A DNA stretch of 64,000 nucleotides. Origin: Diphasiastrum complanatum. Lineage: Eukaryota; Streptophyta; Lycopodiopsida; Lycopodiales; Lycopodiaceae. The position numbers were made by a program, and so were the translations under genes. Position 1 is the first letter of the stretch, and each line of letters opens with the position of its first letter. Below the pieces are notes generated by a model that made no database searches, was not told the origin of the DNA, and saw nothing but the letters and a program-made list of their open reading frames with translations. Location of the stretch: positions 25,354,930 to 25,418,929 of the forward strand of contig CM055113.1 in the NCBI GenBank assembly GCA_029204225.1, read 5' to 3'. This document shows positions 11,795 through 23,914 of the stretch, piece after piece.

Positions 11795-12305
11795 TGACTG
11801 AGAAATGGATGCTCAACCATCAAAAACACTTGTTCTACATAAATGTTTTCATTGGACTGGTTGTTACAGTTCATACCACTTAAAAAAGTGCATATCCAAC
11901 CTACCAAATTCTCTTTATCTACAACTCTTATATTGCAACAAAACCATCCAAACAACAATCAAGCATGCTGAAAACTCTCTATCTCTCTCATACAAGTTAC
12001 CAATGTATCTCTCCATATCATTCATATAAAGCACGATATGAAACACCAACAACTTGAATATAGAAAGATGTTAACAACGTCAACAATACCATGGCCATGT
12101 GAACTTTTCAATCACTTCATCTTCACTCTAACAATAGAGGATACACAAACAGTTTCCAAATAGTTCATACACTAATCCAGGCACAATAAAGCATGAATAT
12201 TTCTAAACCTGTTGCATAAAACTCCAACCAACTTTCTAACTACATCATGTCTACTCCATCAATGAGAACATAAATATAATTTATACCAAACAAACAAAAA
12301 ACTCT

Positions 12306-13201
12306 CTATGCATGCTTCATAAAACTACAAATAACATCTTTGAGCTCCTTCAAAACATCCAGTCTAGCCTGTTCGAATTCTCTTGCTACTTTTTCCTTCT
12401 CAATTTCATGTTTGGCCAAGTTGACTATTGCATCTTCGATATTCTCCAAGGAGCGTTTGTCCCTCATTTTCTCATTTGCTATTTTGCTCTTGTCCACCCG
12501 CCTCTCTATGCCTACAGGTTCATCACTTGGTTTCCCTGATGGAAGACCCTCATTATCTCCACATCAATAGAACTAACATGTGCATGGCACACGACATGTG
12601 CTCTGTTGTGCATATATTGATCAATAATGTCGAAGTGCTTACATTTTGTGGATCTTTCGTTTCCGGAAATATTATTAGCCAATTTGTCTTCCTTGTATTC
12701 TTTGTAAATCGTCTTCCATTTTTTTCGACAAGCTTCAACATCTTTATCAAATTCGGGGCAAGTTGAGCAAAGTTGTACGAAAAATTTGTGCCAAACATCA
12801 ATGCCTTGTTTTGGCGGCTTCAGAAACTCTTCTTGCATTTGTCCCCGAACGTGAATGAGATTCACAGCCCAGTGCTCCATCCACCTTTTCCCCTTTGACC
12901 TACTGGATACATGAGCAATGTCTTCAGAGGAAATCACCCATCCCCTTTTCATTGCCCTGTTGCGAATTAAAATCTATATGTAGCCCTGGAAAAGTTCTTT
13001 TGGCCACAGTTCGTCGTAATGCCAAGTTTTGCAATTGTGTGGATTGTGTGGATGGAACGTATTTCGAGTCATCCAAAGTATGTTGGCTCCATCTTGTTGC
13101 TCACTACAATCGTCAAAAGGCCTATACGAAACAAATCTAGATGCCATGTCCAACAAGTAGTCGTGTGAACCTACAAATGTCAACATCCATATTGTAAACA
13201 T
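12306..13201 (-). pseudogene. Harbinger Myb/SANT-like accessory gene (left arm)
   Basis: The second gene of a PIF/Harbinger element. In this family the Myb-like protein binds the transposon ends and brings the transposase to them. Three minus-strand frames (12974-13201, 12512-12952, 12306-12497) hold a first short exon, then a trihelix/SANT domain with spaced tryptophans (RWMEHW, VWHKFF) and KKWKTIYKEYKEDK, then a helical tail. A small deletion near 12550 removes an acidic stretch present in the right arm and breaks the frame. The C-terminal tail, lost in the right arm, is intact here and ends near 12306. It is probably dead as it stands. Confidence 0.75.
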
Positions 13202-13546
13202 TGGGTATCAAGCGCTCTTGAGCAAATACGGACATAAACTATTGCTAATTAATGGTAGATTGTTTACAAATTTGTAACCCTGAACATTATATTAAAAACC
13301 AAGACATGAAGTCCACCCAAGCAATAATTGTTTTCTCAGCACATACATGCATGTAAGTCATGACAACATAAACTTTGACGCACACAACATAAATGTCAGG
13401 CTGAGGGCAAGGGCATTGAAATTCAGAAAAGTTTGAGGGCTGAGATTTCTGACAGTGCCTTCTTAGTTGTCGAGGGCATCACACTTGTGAAGCTCTCTTA
13501 CAAAATGTCTCTGGCAAAGGATGTTAATTATAGCCCCAAGCTTATA
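13202..13546 (-). mobile_element. Outer end of the duplicated arm, with exon-like frame
   Basis: This sequence lies beyond the Myb-like gene and is shared, inverted, with 48214-48568. Homology to the right arm stops at about 13546, just after CAAGCTTATAGAA. Within it, plus-strand 13390-13546 reads as a clean coding-like stretch (frame of 13433-13660, including SLRAEISDSAF and LVKLSYKMSLAKD). I do not recognise the protein. It may be a captured or broken host exon. Confidence 0.5.
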
Positions 13547-14097
13547 GAATTAGCAAACGACATTACATCAGCAATGGTTGTGCCTGCCTTATGTAGTTTA
13601 TTTTATAGCAGCAGCTCATTTTGGCGGGTCTCCTCTGGCAGCCACAGTCCTCCTTTATAAGTTTAAATCTAGTCTTTCAATTCCACTGCCAAACTTAGCT
13701 GCCTTCTTTCTTGTCTGTCTCTTTGTCTATGTGTGTGTGTCTCCCAATCTCTACCGTGCTTGCACACACAGACAACAAAAAAGAGCTGCAGAAGTAGTCT
13801 GCAGTGGCTGGGGAGGTAGTAGCAAGTAGCAAGAGGTGATTGCTACAATTGCAAGAGGTAGTAGCTTGTAGCAAGAGGTAGAGTGTTTTATTGTGTGTAG
13901 TATGCTTTGGGTTTGGATCTTGCTTATCACAACTAGATATATGTGTGTTCTGCCACGCGACCGTGCCACACGAACCCGATACTTAGCCGAGATTTTGACA
14001 TTTTTCTTATGCGTGGCATTGCCACGCATGGCATATCCACACCAAAACTTTTCCGAGGACCCTGCCGGTGAAATCTAGGCTGGAGGTGAGGTCCGGC
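13547..14097. other. Intergenic, low-complexity
   Basis: I see no gene here. There is a short tgtgtgtgtg run near 13730-13740 and a cluster of short 'gcaagaggtagtagc'-type repeats at 13815-13880. The first members of the palindromic TGCCACGC motif set appear from about 13950. Confidence 0.5.
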
Positions 14098-14605
14098 AAA
14101 AGAATTTCAATTCTGTGTGGCACTGCCATGCAAAATTTTTTAAACTAAAACTTGAAATATGAGCGCCAAAATATGTCAGCATGGCACAGCCACGCGTGGA
14201 AGTGCCACGTACGGTTGTTATTTAACCAATTTTCATGTGACATGATTTTTTTGGGATTTGCCATGCGTGGCAGTGCCAGCGTGGCAAATCTCCAGAGAAA
14301 ACTCCAGAGCGATGGCTTTTTTTATTGCCACACATGGCAAAATTTGTCAAAAAATATACCCTGATTTTGCCTAAGAGCTTCTTGATAATTCTTTCTATCT
14401 GGGCAAGCGGTATCTTCTACAACACACTGTACATTCAAATACTGAAGCTGGAAGCTTTGGGCATCTACATATGTATAGAAGGTAAAATTCTAAACCACAC
14501 TACATGTTCAGATTGCATGAGTTAAAAAGATGAGTGCATAGACTCAAAGGAAAACACATCTTACTTGATCGCTTACATGAGACACCATTACGATCGTCTA
14601 CATGG
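14098..14605. repeat. Palindrome-rich dispersed repeat
   Basis: This sequence reappears inverted at 43152-43536 and 44775-44890, where a solo LTR splits it. It contains several copies of GCCACGCGTGGC-like palindromes, for example near 14012-14037, 14180-14210, 14255-14285 and 14325-14338. The unoccupied insertion site of the solo LTR (AAGTG) is at 14200-14204. In the 43-kb copy this sequence is fused in frame to a Harbinger transposase. Confidence 0.7.
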
Positions 14606-15204
14606 ACCACTTTTCAGGTGTACTGCACGATTCAGAGTTCTATGAATGGCTTCAAATTTGATCAGACTCGTCTGCCAAGTAATTGCAGCCTCTACCTCAG
14701 GCGACACTCCGCTAATTGTCTCTTCTTACACCTCATAAAGCCACTTGTTGTGGTTGTAGCCCATTCACGAAAGCTACTGCCTTTACAATAGAATGCTAGA
14801 CCTGGCTGATCAACACACACATACTTATAAAGTTTATGAACAGATCACATTCGGAATTTGCCTTTGCTTAGGATCATGCAAAAGATAATAAATAGCTTTT
14901 GCTTTTTGCTCATGCAATTTGCACTTCGACATACTAATTTTGAAATGGCAACAATGCATGTTACTTTAGTAGCCCTCAATTGATGATGGTTCAGCCTTAA
15001 AAATTAAGATCACTACCACATATTAATATCCTTTAACGTTGACTTTGTATCAAACTCCGTGGTTGACCGACCTCAACACATAGTATTTATTGCCTTTTGC
15101 AAGGCAAGGCCAAAAAGCAATGAGGTAAAGGTGATGTTGCCCAAGTTGGGTAACGAGCATTTAACCAATTGGGAAAAAACAAAATTGAGGCACATATGTT
15201 CTTA
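14606..15204. other. Intergenic; short dispersed repeat at 14782-14836
   Basis: No convincing gene. About 55 bp at 14782-14836 match 29537-29591 in inverted orientation at roughly 90 percent identity by eye. The rest is AT-rich and unassigned. Confidence 0.5.
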
Positions 15205-15285
15205 TTCTTAGACGCATGCACTACCCTTGCTCTTTCCTTAACGCTGAAAAAATAGTCGCAAATGCAGATTCATTCACGTAAGGTG
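15205..15285. repeat. Repeat fragment upstream of the GH18 gene
   Basis: About 80 bp, including TGCATTTGCGACTATTTTTT and a run ending AAGAGCAAGGGTAG on the minus strand, match 45210-45285 in inverted orientation. It lies about 150 bp upstream of the GH18 TATA box. Confidence 0.6.
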
Positions 15286-15423
15286 AACTTGGTGCATATT
15301 TCTTTATGGGAGTTTCAACACGCCCCGTATAATAATGGATAGACTAAGTCAAGCAACTGACTTAGTTGCTCTATTCCACAACATTAGACGCGAATTCCTC
15401 TGCCCCAAGTCTTCACGAGCCCA

Positions 15424-15433
15424 TATAAATAAA
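15424..15433 (+). promoter_or_regulatory. Probable TATA box of the GH18 gene
   Basis: TATAAATAAA at 15424-15433 is the best TATA match upstream of the start codon. It would place the transcription start near 15455-15465 and give a leader of about 150 bases. A weaker alternative is CATATATACATA at about 15562-15573. A small TGCAC/TGCTC repeat (15477-15501) lies in the predicted leader. Confidence 0.5.
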
Positions 15434-15613
15434 ATGTGCTCTTCCCTACTGTCATTCACAAATTCCCAAGCAGAATTGCACTGCACTGCACTGCTCTGCT
15501 CCATCTCATAATTCATATCCCCTCGTCGTCTCATCTGTGAGCCCACAATTCGTCAACATACCATATATACATACAGCACTACTCTAGTAAAGGCTGATTC
15601 AGAAATTATTCCG

Positions 15614-16570
15614 ATGGCACAGAGGCGAGGAATTCAACTTCCCCGGGTTTCAGCTATGCAACCTGTGCTGCTGATGATACTATGTATGATGGCCATCAAC
15701 GCGGCCTATGCGCTCAGACAGTTCCCTGGGGCAGGAGGTCGTGCACTCCTCCAATCCAGCCACGGCAACCTCATCGTAGATTACATTGGCGCCTCTGGAG
15801 CATCAGACCTACAGTTCACGGATCTCCCTATCTCTGCCTCCCTACAATACATCTTACCGCTGTCCTTCGCCATCGATGCAGACGCATCGGGCAACACTCA
15901 GAATGGTAACTTCAATGCCTTTTGGGCTTCCAGTCTCACTCCTCAGTCTGCACAGAGCTTCAAACAGAGCAATCCCAACGTCAAGCTTCTTGTCAGCCTC
16001 GCAGGCTTCTCCCAATTCCTCTCAGACGGCACCACCAGGAATGTCGACTGGTACGACCCCCCCAGCACCGACACTTGGATCAGCAATGCAGTCAGCTCCA
16101 TCTCCAACCTCGTCTCTCAGTACTCGCTGGACGGCGTCGACGTCGACTACGAGAACTTCCCCACCTCTGCCACCTTCACCACGTGCATCGGTGGTCTCAT
16201 CTCCCAGCTCAAGAGCTCTGGAACTATTTCCATAGCCTCCATTGCCCCTTTTGGAGCCACTATCTCCATCTACGCAGACCTCTTTGCCAACTTCGGCTCC
16301 TCCATAGACTACGTGAACTATCAGTTCTATGCTGATGGCTTGGCATCGCAATCCGACTTCATAAGCAGATACAACACTGTGGCTGGCAGCTTCGATGCTA
16401 GCAAGCTGCTACCTAGCGTGGAGGCGGCTGGCCGAGGACTGCAGGGATCCGACTTCATTGGAGCCGCCCAGCAGTTGACCATCCCAGGCATCATGATCTT
16501 CAACGTGGACAATGACAAAGGAAGTGGCTTCAGCACGGAGCAGGCCGTGGCTTCTTTTCTCTCTACCTAA
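15614..16570 (+). CDS. Secreted GH18 chitinase-like protein
   Basis: A single-exon gene of 318 residues. It belongs to glycoside hydrolase family 18, whose active members cleave beta-1,4 links in chitin and related N-acetylglucosamine polymers. Residues 15-33 are a hydrophobic signal segment ending INAAYA, so the protein should enter the secretory pathway. The mature part starts near residue 34. The family motif DxxDxDxE is intact as DGVDVDYE at 173-180 (Asp173, Asp176, Asp178, Glu180 as acid/base). Other GH18-type strands are LLVSLAGFS (125-133), SIASIAPF (206-213), YVNYQFYA (233-240) and GIMIFNVDND (292-301). Its overall form resembles the plant 'chitinase 2-like'/narbonin-type group rather than acidic class III chitinases. 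Met15 (15656) is an alternative start that gives a more typical signal peptide. Third codon positions are C-rich, unlike the flanking AT-rich repeats. Defence or storage are possible roles. Confidence 0.93.
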   Translation: MAQRRGIQLPRVSAMQPVLLMILCMMAINAAYALRQFPGAGGRALLQSSHGNLIVDYIGASGASDLQFTDLPISASLQYILPLSFAIDADASGNTQNGNFNAFWASSLTPQSAQSFKQSNPNVKLLVSLAGFSQFLSDGTTRNVDWYDPPSTDTWISNAVSSISNLVSQYSLDGVDVDYENFPTSATFTTCIGGLISQLKSSGTISIASIAPFGATISIYADLFANFGSSIDYVNYQFYADGLASQSDFISRYNTVAGSFDASKLLPSVEAAGRGLQGSDFIGAAQQLTIPGIMIFNVDNDKGSGFSTEQAVASFLST

Positions 16571-18770
<2,200 letters not shown>

Positions 18771-18776
18771 CCCCCC

Positions 18777-19237
18777 AAAAAACACAAATCATCCTTCTTT
18801 TCCCAAAAAGACACAGATCATCCTTCTTTTCATTCTTCTTTTCCCAAACATGAGGAATATAATGACCTCCATGGTAGAGACTATGAATTCTTGCACTAGC
18901 CACCCTTCCACCATGCTGCCCTATGCCTTACCCTTCGCCTTACAAAGCCTTTCAATGTTTTCATAAATCACTCTAGAAGAAAACATCGATCGGCTATGGA
19001 TGATGCTTGTATTGATAATATCATGAGATTAATATTACATCACAAATAAATGATACTAATAGACTACGATCAACTAAAAACTAAGTTATCAAGGCACATT
19101 GCCACTATTGTTGAGTTTTGTCTTGCCCCATTGATCTCTTTAGTTGGAATTTATTTTTATAAGTGTTGTGGAAAAAATATGTGTAGTCGAGTCAAAGGGA
19201 ATGCAAAGAAACTCAACAGAGAAGGAACTATGTTCGA
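18777..19237. other. Intergenic, left flank of Copia-2
   Basis: I see no supported gene. The 3' end (TTCGA, 19233-19237) is the target-site duplication of Copia-2. The uninterrupted pre-insertion sequence joins here to 25746. Confidence 0.6.
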
Positions 19238-19891
19238 TGTGAAAAATACAGATCCTAAGTGGATCTAAACTCCAAGATCATTGGCTTGAATGCTTGCACT
19301 CCAAACTACATAAGCTAGGAATTGGCAACACATTCTATGCTACCTAGAATGCAAAGAACTTGATCAAAAAGCATTTATCACAAATGGAAACTTCCATAAA
19401 CATCAAGTGCGGCCCAAAATAGCATTATACAGTCCATAATACATCAGCCTATCACTTTTGGAAAGCACCTAAGATCATACACAATAGCTTGAAGACAATA
19501 CACACAACAATGCTCTCAATGGAGGAAGAAACAATGACAATGATCTATTGATCTCAATGAAGCATACAAAAGGTTTCTCCAACCTGTTCTCCACGAATTT
19601 CAGCCTAATATAGGTGAGAGAGATGACTCTCTCTCCTCTCTCTAGAACTTAGGACCCAATTTTAGGACACCAGTAACCTAAAATAGCCAATTTTGGCCTA
19701 TATGTCCAAATAACATGATTTTAGTGTCATTTAGAAGGTCCCGAAGTTTGAGACTTCTTCAACATGAAATATATACTAGAATAAAAGTATCTAGGTCTCT
19801 TTCACACGTGTGAAAGGTTAGATCCAAAACTATGTACAAAAATTGCCAATTTAGGCCTCAAACTAGCTAGGAAATGTTGACAATTTTCACA
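19238..19891 (-). repeat. 3' LTR of Copia-2
   Basis: 654 bp, from TGTGAAAAATACAG to CAATTTTCACA. It matches 25087-25740 base for base except about four substitutions seen by eye. Confidence 0.95.
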
Positions 19892-21147
19892 CTCCCTCTT
19901 CAACTTAACTTGCTAGTTTTACAACACTACTTTGCTCCAACCTAAGAATGATCTCCATCATGATGATAGATCTCTTTTCAAGTGTTCTAATATATACAAT
20001 ATGAAGTACAACATAATTGATATAGATAATAGTGCCCATATAGGATGCTTCACTATTTCTTACATCAATTTTACATAGAATGGTGAACAAGATACATGTA
20101 AAAGAACATAGAATAACAATGAAAGGATTCCTCCATGTATCCACCTTTGAGTTCTCTGTAAAACAGCAGCAAACAAGTTGTAAGTGAAAGTAACCAACAG
20201 GTGTTTGCATGCCTCGTCCACATTCCACTATGCCCATAGTGAATGCACCATGTATCTCCATGAATGAACCTCCATCACCACCTTGCCTTTGTAGATCTCC
20301 AATCCACGAAAGCCCTTGAGTGAATGAATGCCAAAATGATGTGTTCTCTGTTCCATTTGAATGAGCAAAACCTGAACTTGAAATACTTGAAGTATCTCCA
20401 CAAGATTTGCATATAACGCTTGATCCTACATTGTCAACAATTTGCCAATTTGCCAACACTAGGATGCTAGATCTTGAACTTTGCTCAAAAGTAAACATAT
20501 TGACCACTTCCATATCTTTTGAGATTTGAATGAATGCATGTACTTGATCATAAAAACCAGCAATGATAACTATTCCATCTCCAAGATCCAAAAGATGCAA
20601 AACTGTGGAACTAGTTTCATTGAATTTTGACAATTCCAACACATTGACATGACAATGTTCATACATGAGATTAAACAAGTAAGGTAGAGTAAAAGGACAC
20701 TTCCTTGCTGTTCCAAGAACCTTACTTGAACCTTGCCCAAGATGCTTTGCCCATGTGGCTCCCCTTTCATGCTTTTGACTAGCTTCCAATTGCTACTTGC
20801 CTCTTGGTGTTGATGAAGCAATTCAAGATCAACATCTTGATCTTCCAATAAAACATCAAGGACTTTGCATTTATAAACATCTTCAGATCGGAACCTCTGA
20901 AGATACTCCCTCTCAAACACATGATTAACATCCCACAAGATCTCATCATTGCTTGATTTCAACCTTTCACTATAGTTAGTGAAAACAATGTCACCATCAT
21001 AAACCAAAAGATAGATTTCTACACTTCTATCCAGCATGAAGTAGAGTAGATGAAGTTGAGTATCAAACCTAATAAAACCAGCCCATTTGAGCTCAAACCA
21101 AACCTCAACGAGATCTTCCTTGCCTTGAAGAAATTGCCACTTGAGTT
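19892..21147 (-). other. Foreign insert replacing RT/RNase H in Copia-2
   Basis: On the minus strand the reverse transcriptase reading stops matching Copia right after DIYMEQ (about 21145). What follows has no YVDD motif, no RNase H and no resemblance to the other Copia copies here. It is still coding-like: a long frame continues to 20570 (residues 177-367 of that frame), and a second frame covers 19905-20789. The two overlap and are joined best by a frameshift or a lost intron near 20750-20800. Cysteine-bearing and serine-rich stretches are present, but I recognise no family. The simplest explanation is capture of a host transcript or gene fragment. The polypurine tract and LTR follow directly. 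Confidence 0.65.
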
Positions 21148-21673
21148 GCTCCATGTAAATATCTTCTTCAAGATCACCATTCAAGAAGGCATTAGTAACA
21201 TCCATTTGCCACATATCCCAATCATAAAGAGTTGCAAGAGAGATTAGGATTCGAATAGTTACCATCTTTGCCACGGGTGCAAAGGTCTCATCATAGTCAA
21301 TACCATATTCTTGAGCATACCCCTTTGCCACCAACCTTGCCTTGTACTTGTTGATTGATCCATCTTGATTTGTCTTGATCTTGAAGATCCACTTACAACC
21401 AATTGCCTTCTTGTCCTTTGGAAGCTTTACCAACCTCCATGTGTTGCTTTTAATGAGTGCTTGATGCTCATGATCCATGGCTTGGATCCATTCCTTCTTT
21501 TGAATTGCTTCACCTACACAAGTTGGTTCATCAAAAGAGGTAAGAAAAGCAAAGTTAGAGTTGTCCACCACTTGCTTTCCTTTTTCATCATAGGTTAGCC
21601 TTGATGGCTTAGCCCTTTGCCTTTGAGTCTTCCTTGAAGTTTGCTTTGGAGTGGCATCTCCATCTTCATCCAA
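21148..21673 (-). pseudogene. Copia-2 reverse transcriptase, N-terminal part only
   Basis: This continues in the same frame as the gag-integrase gene after one TAA codon. Residues 1-45 (counted from the first Met) are the linker, then the reverse transcriptase start: EWIQAMDHEH, GCKWIFKIK, KARLVAKGYAQ, and QMDVTNAFLNG with the first catalytic Asp (158). It ends at YMEQ, residue 176. The fingers and part of the palm are present. The YVDD loop, thumb and RNase H are absent, so there is no polymerase activity. Confidence 0.9.
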
Positions 21674-21679
21674 GACATC

Positions 21680-23914
21680 TTACACATCATGATGATTAGT
21701 AGGCACATCAACATCAACATCAACAACATTGGAAACATTCTCTTCATGAAAGATGACATCCCTACTTATGACAACTTTCTTTGTAGAAGGAATGTACACT
21801 TTGTAAGCCTTGCTTACTTCACTATAGCCAACAAACACACCCTTCTTTGATGAAGGATCTTCTTTAGTTCTATCATCAAGTGTGATATTGACAAAACATG
21901 TACATCCAAAGATCCTACAATGCTTGACACTTGGCCTTCTACCATAAAGAACCTCATGAGGAGTTTTACCATCCAAGGAAGCACTTGTCCATCTATTACA
22001 TAGATAGTTAGCACATGCTAAAGCTTCCCCCCAAAAAGACTTAGCAAGATTAGCGTGTAGTCTCATTGCCTTGGCACATTCACAAAGGGTTCTATTCTTC
22101 CTCTCGGCCACTCCATTCTGTTGTGGAGTCCTAGGACTAGACATCTCCCTCTTAATCCCATGTGCTATACAAAAGTCTTTGAACCTATTTGAGGTGTATT
22201 CCCCTCCATTATCAGATCTTAAGCATTTGATCTTTGTATTGAATTGGTTTTCCATTTCATTCTTGAACTTGACAAATGCAGCAAACACTTCATCCTTACT
22301 TTTAAGAAGATAGATCCAAGTATACCTTCTAAAGTCATCAATGAAAGTTGCATACATCTTTGCCCCACCATTGCTAGTTGTACTAGAAGAATGAATATCA
22401 GAATGCACAAGTTGAAAAGCTTCTTTAGATCTAGAAGTAGATCTAGAATAAGCAAGTCTATGAGATTTGGACAAGGCACAATGTTCACAAACACTATTGT
22501 TTGCAACAAGACTTTTAGGGAGACCAAGAACAAGCTCTTTCTTTGCCATTATCTCCAAAGATTTGAAGTTGGGATGGCCCAACCTCTTGTGCCAAACTTC
22601 TTGGTTTGTCAATTGCTCCCTAGCCATACATCCTTCATGATTAGAGATCACACATGCATCAAGCTTGAAAAGTTTACCATGCCTCCTACCTTGAGCAATC
22701 AAGGATCCACATTTACTTATCAAACATGCATCTCCAATGAACTCCACATCAAGTCCTTTGTCAATCATTTGACTTACACTAAGCAAATTCTTAGTGATTG
22801 AAGGAATGTACAAAACATTTTCAAGATTTGCTTTCCTATTTGTTGAAAGGGAAATAGGAATAGTGCCTATGCCTTTGATGTCACATTGACCATCATTTGC
22901 AGTGTAGATGATGTTACCTTCTCCCTCATAAGACAATAAGGATGTAAAGTATTCCTTATGTCTTGTCATGTGAGATGAGGCTCCACTATCAATCCACCAA
23001 GGATCATTATCATCTATGTTGGCTAACAAACTTGAAGTCATAACAAGTGATTCACATGTGTTATGTTCTTCCTCATCTATTGTAAGATTTCCTTGCCTCT
23101 CTCCTTGCTCTCTTTTCTTCTTATAACATTCATTTGCAAAATGACCTTTTATCCCACAATAAAAGCACTTGAACTTTGACTTATTGTTCTTAGTAGAAGA
23201 GGAAGAGGAAGAGTGATCATCATGATCAAAGTTACCACCTTTGGACCATTTCCCTTTGTCTTTACCTTTGCCCTTGAATTTGCCTTTTGTGAAGAAAGCC
23301 TCTTCACCTCCACCTTGCAAGGATGCACCATCAAGCTTTGATTGCAACCTATGTTCTTCAGCCAATAAGATTTCTTGCAAGTCAACCACACTTGGCAAGA
23401 CTCTTTGAATGGCAAAACTTTGCACAAGGTTAGCATGTTCATTTAGCAAACCATTCAACATAACTTGGACTATTTCACCATCTTTTATGTTCTCATCAAT
23501 GCATGCTAAATCATCACTTAGGGACTTAACTCTCAAGATAAATGCATGAGCACTTTCACCCTCTCTTTGCCTACTAGAAAATATTTGTCTCCTTAGGGTC
23601 AATACCCTAGATGTGGACTTTGATTCAAAGAGCTTCTTTAAGGCATTCCATGCCTCACTTGCACTTTGACACTTTCCAACTTCCTTGAGAAGTTCATTTG
23701 TAACATTCATTTTAATGATATGAAGAGCCCTTTTGGCCTTCTTATCAAACCTTTGTTGCTCTTGAAGTGTGAGAGGTCTCTCTTCAATTTCTGCAACTAT
23801 GTCCATGAGTTCATTCAACTCAAGTAAGGACTCCATCCTCACTTTCCAAGTAGAGTAGTTTGATGAACTCAACCTTTCACTAGACTCTAGCATGATCCCA
23901 CCATTGGAAGCCAT
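21680..23914 (-). CDS. Copia-2 Gag-protease-integrase
   Basis: An intact 744-residue frame. Gag (about 1-200) forms the particle. A basic glycine/lysine stretch (208-225) precedes the zinc knuckle C250-x2-C253-x4-H258-x4-C263. The aspartic protease motif DSGAS is at 309-313. The preintegrase block HKRLGHPNF (442-450) and C476/C479 make the HHCC zinc site. The integrase core has Asp506, Asp568 and Glu604, with exactly 35 residues between the last two, the D,D35E spacing. It ends at TAA (21680-21682), with reverse transcriptase in the same frame beyond it. The start MASNGG is the first Met after the leader. Gag, protease and integrase should be functional. The stop could be a recent mutation or could limit Pol output. 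Confidence 0.92.
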   Translation of the reverse strand: MASNGGIMLESSERLSSSNYSTWKVRMESLLELNELMDIVAEIEERPLTLQEQQRFDKKAKRALHIIKMNVTNELLKEVGKCQSASEAWNALKKLFESKSTSRVLTLRRQIFSSRQREGESAHAFILRVKSLSDDLACIDENIKDGEIVQVMLNGLLNEHANLVQSFAIQRVLPSVVDLQEILLAEEHRLQSKLDGASLQGGGEEAFFTKGKFKGKGKDKGKWSKGGNFDHDDHSSSSSSTKNNKSKFKCFYCGIKGHFANECYKKKREQGERQGNLTIDEEEHNTCESLVMTSSLLANIDDNDPWWIDSGASSHMTRHKEYFTSLLSYEGEGNIIYTANDGQCDIKGIGTIPISLSTNRKANLENVLYIPSITKNLLSVSQMIDKGLDVEFIGDACLISKCGSLIAQGRRHGKLFKLDACVISNHEGCMAREQLTNQEVWHKRLGHPNFKSLEIMAKKELVLGLPKSLVANNSVCEHCALSKSHRLAYSRSTSRSKEAFQLVHSDIHSSSTTSNGGAKMYATFIDDFRRYTWIYLLKSKDEVFAAFVKFKNEMENQFNTKIKCLRSDNGGEYTSNRFKDFCIAHGIKREMSSPRTPQQNGVAERKNRTLCECAKAMRLHANLAKSFWGEALACANYLCNRWTSASLDGKTPHEVLYGRRPSVKHCRIFGCTCFVNITLDDRTKEDPSSKKGVFVGYSEVSKAYKVYIPSTKKVVISRDVIFHEENVSNVVDVDVDVPTNHHDV

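Noticed and set aside
15786-16351. Other frames overlapping the GH18 gene on both strands
   Set aside because: They are shadows of a GC-rich coding region. Only the 15614 frame has a signal segment and the GH18 motif.
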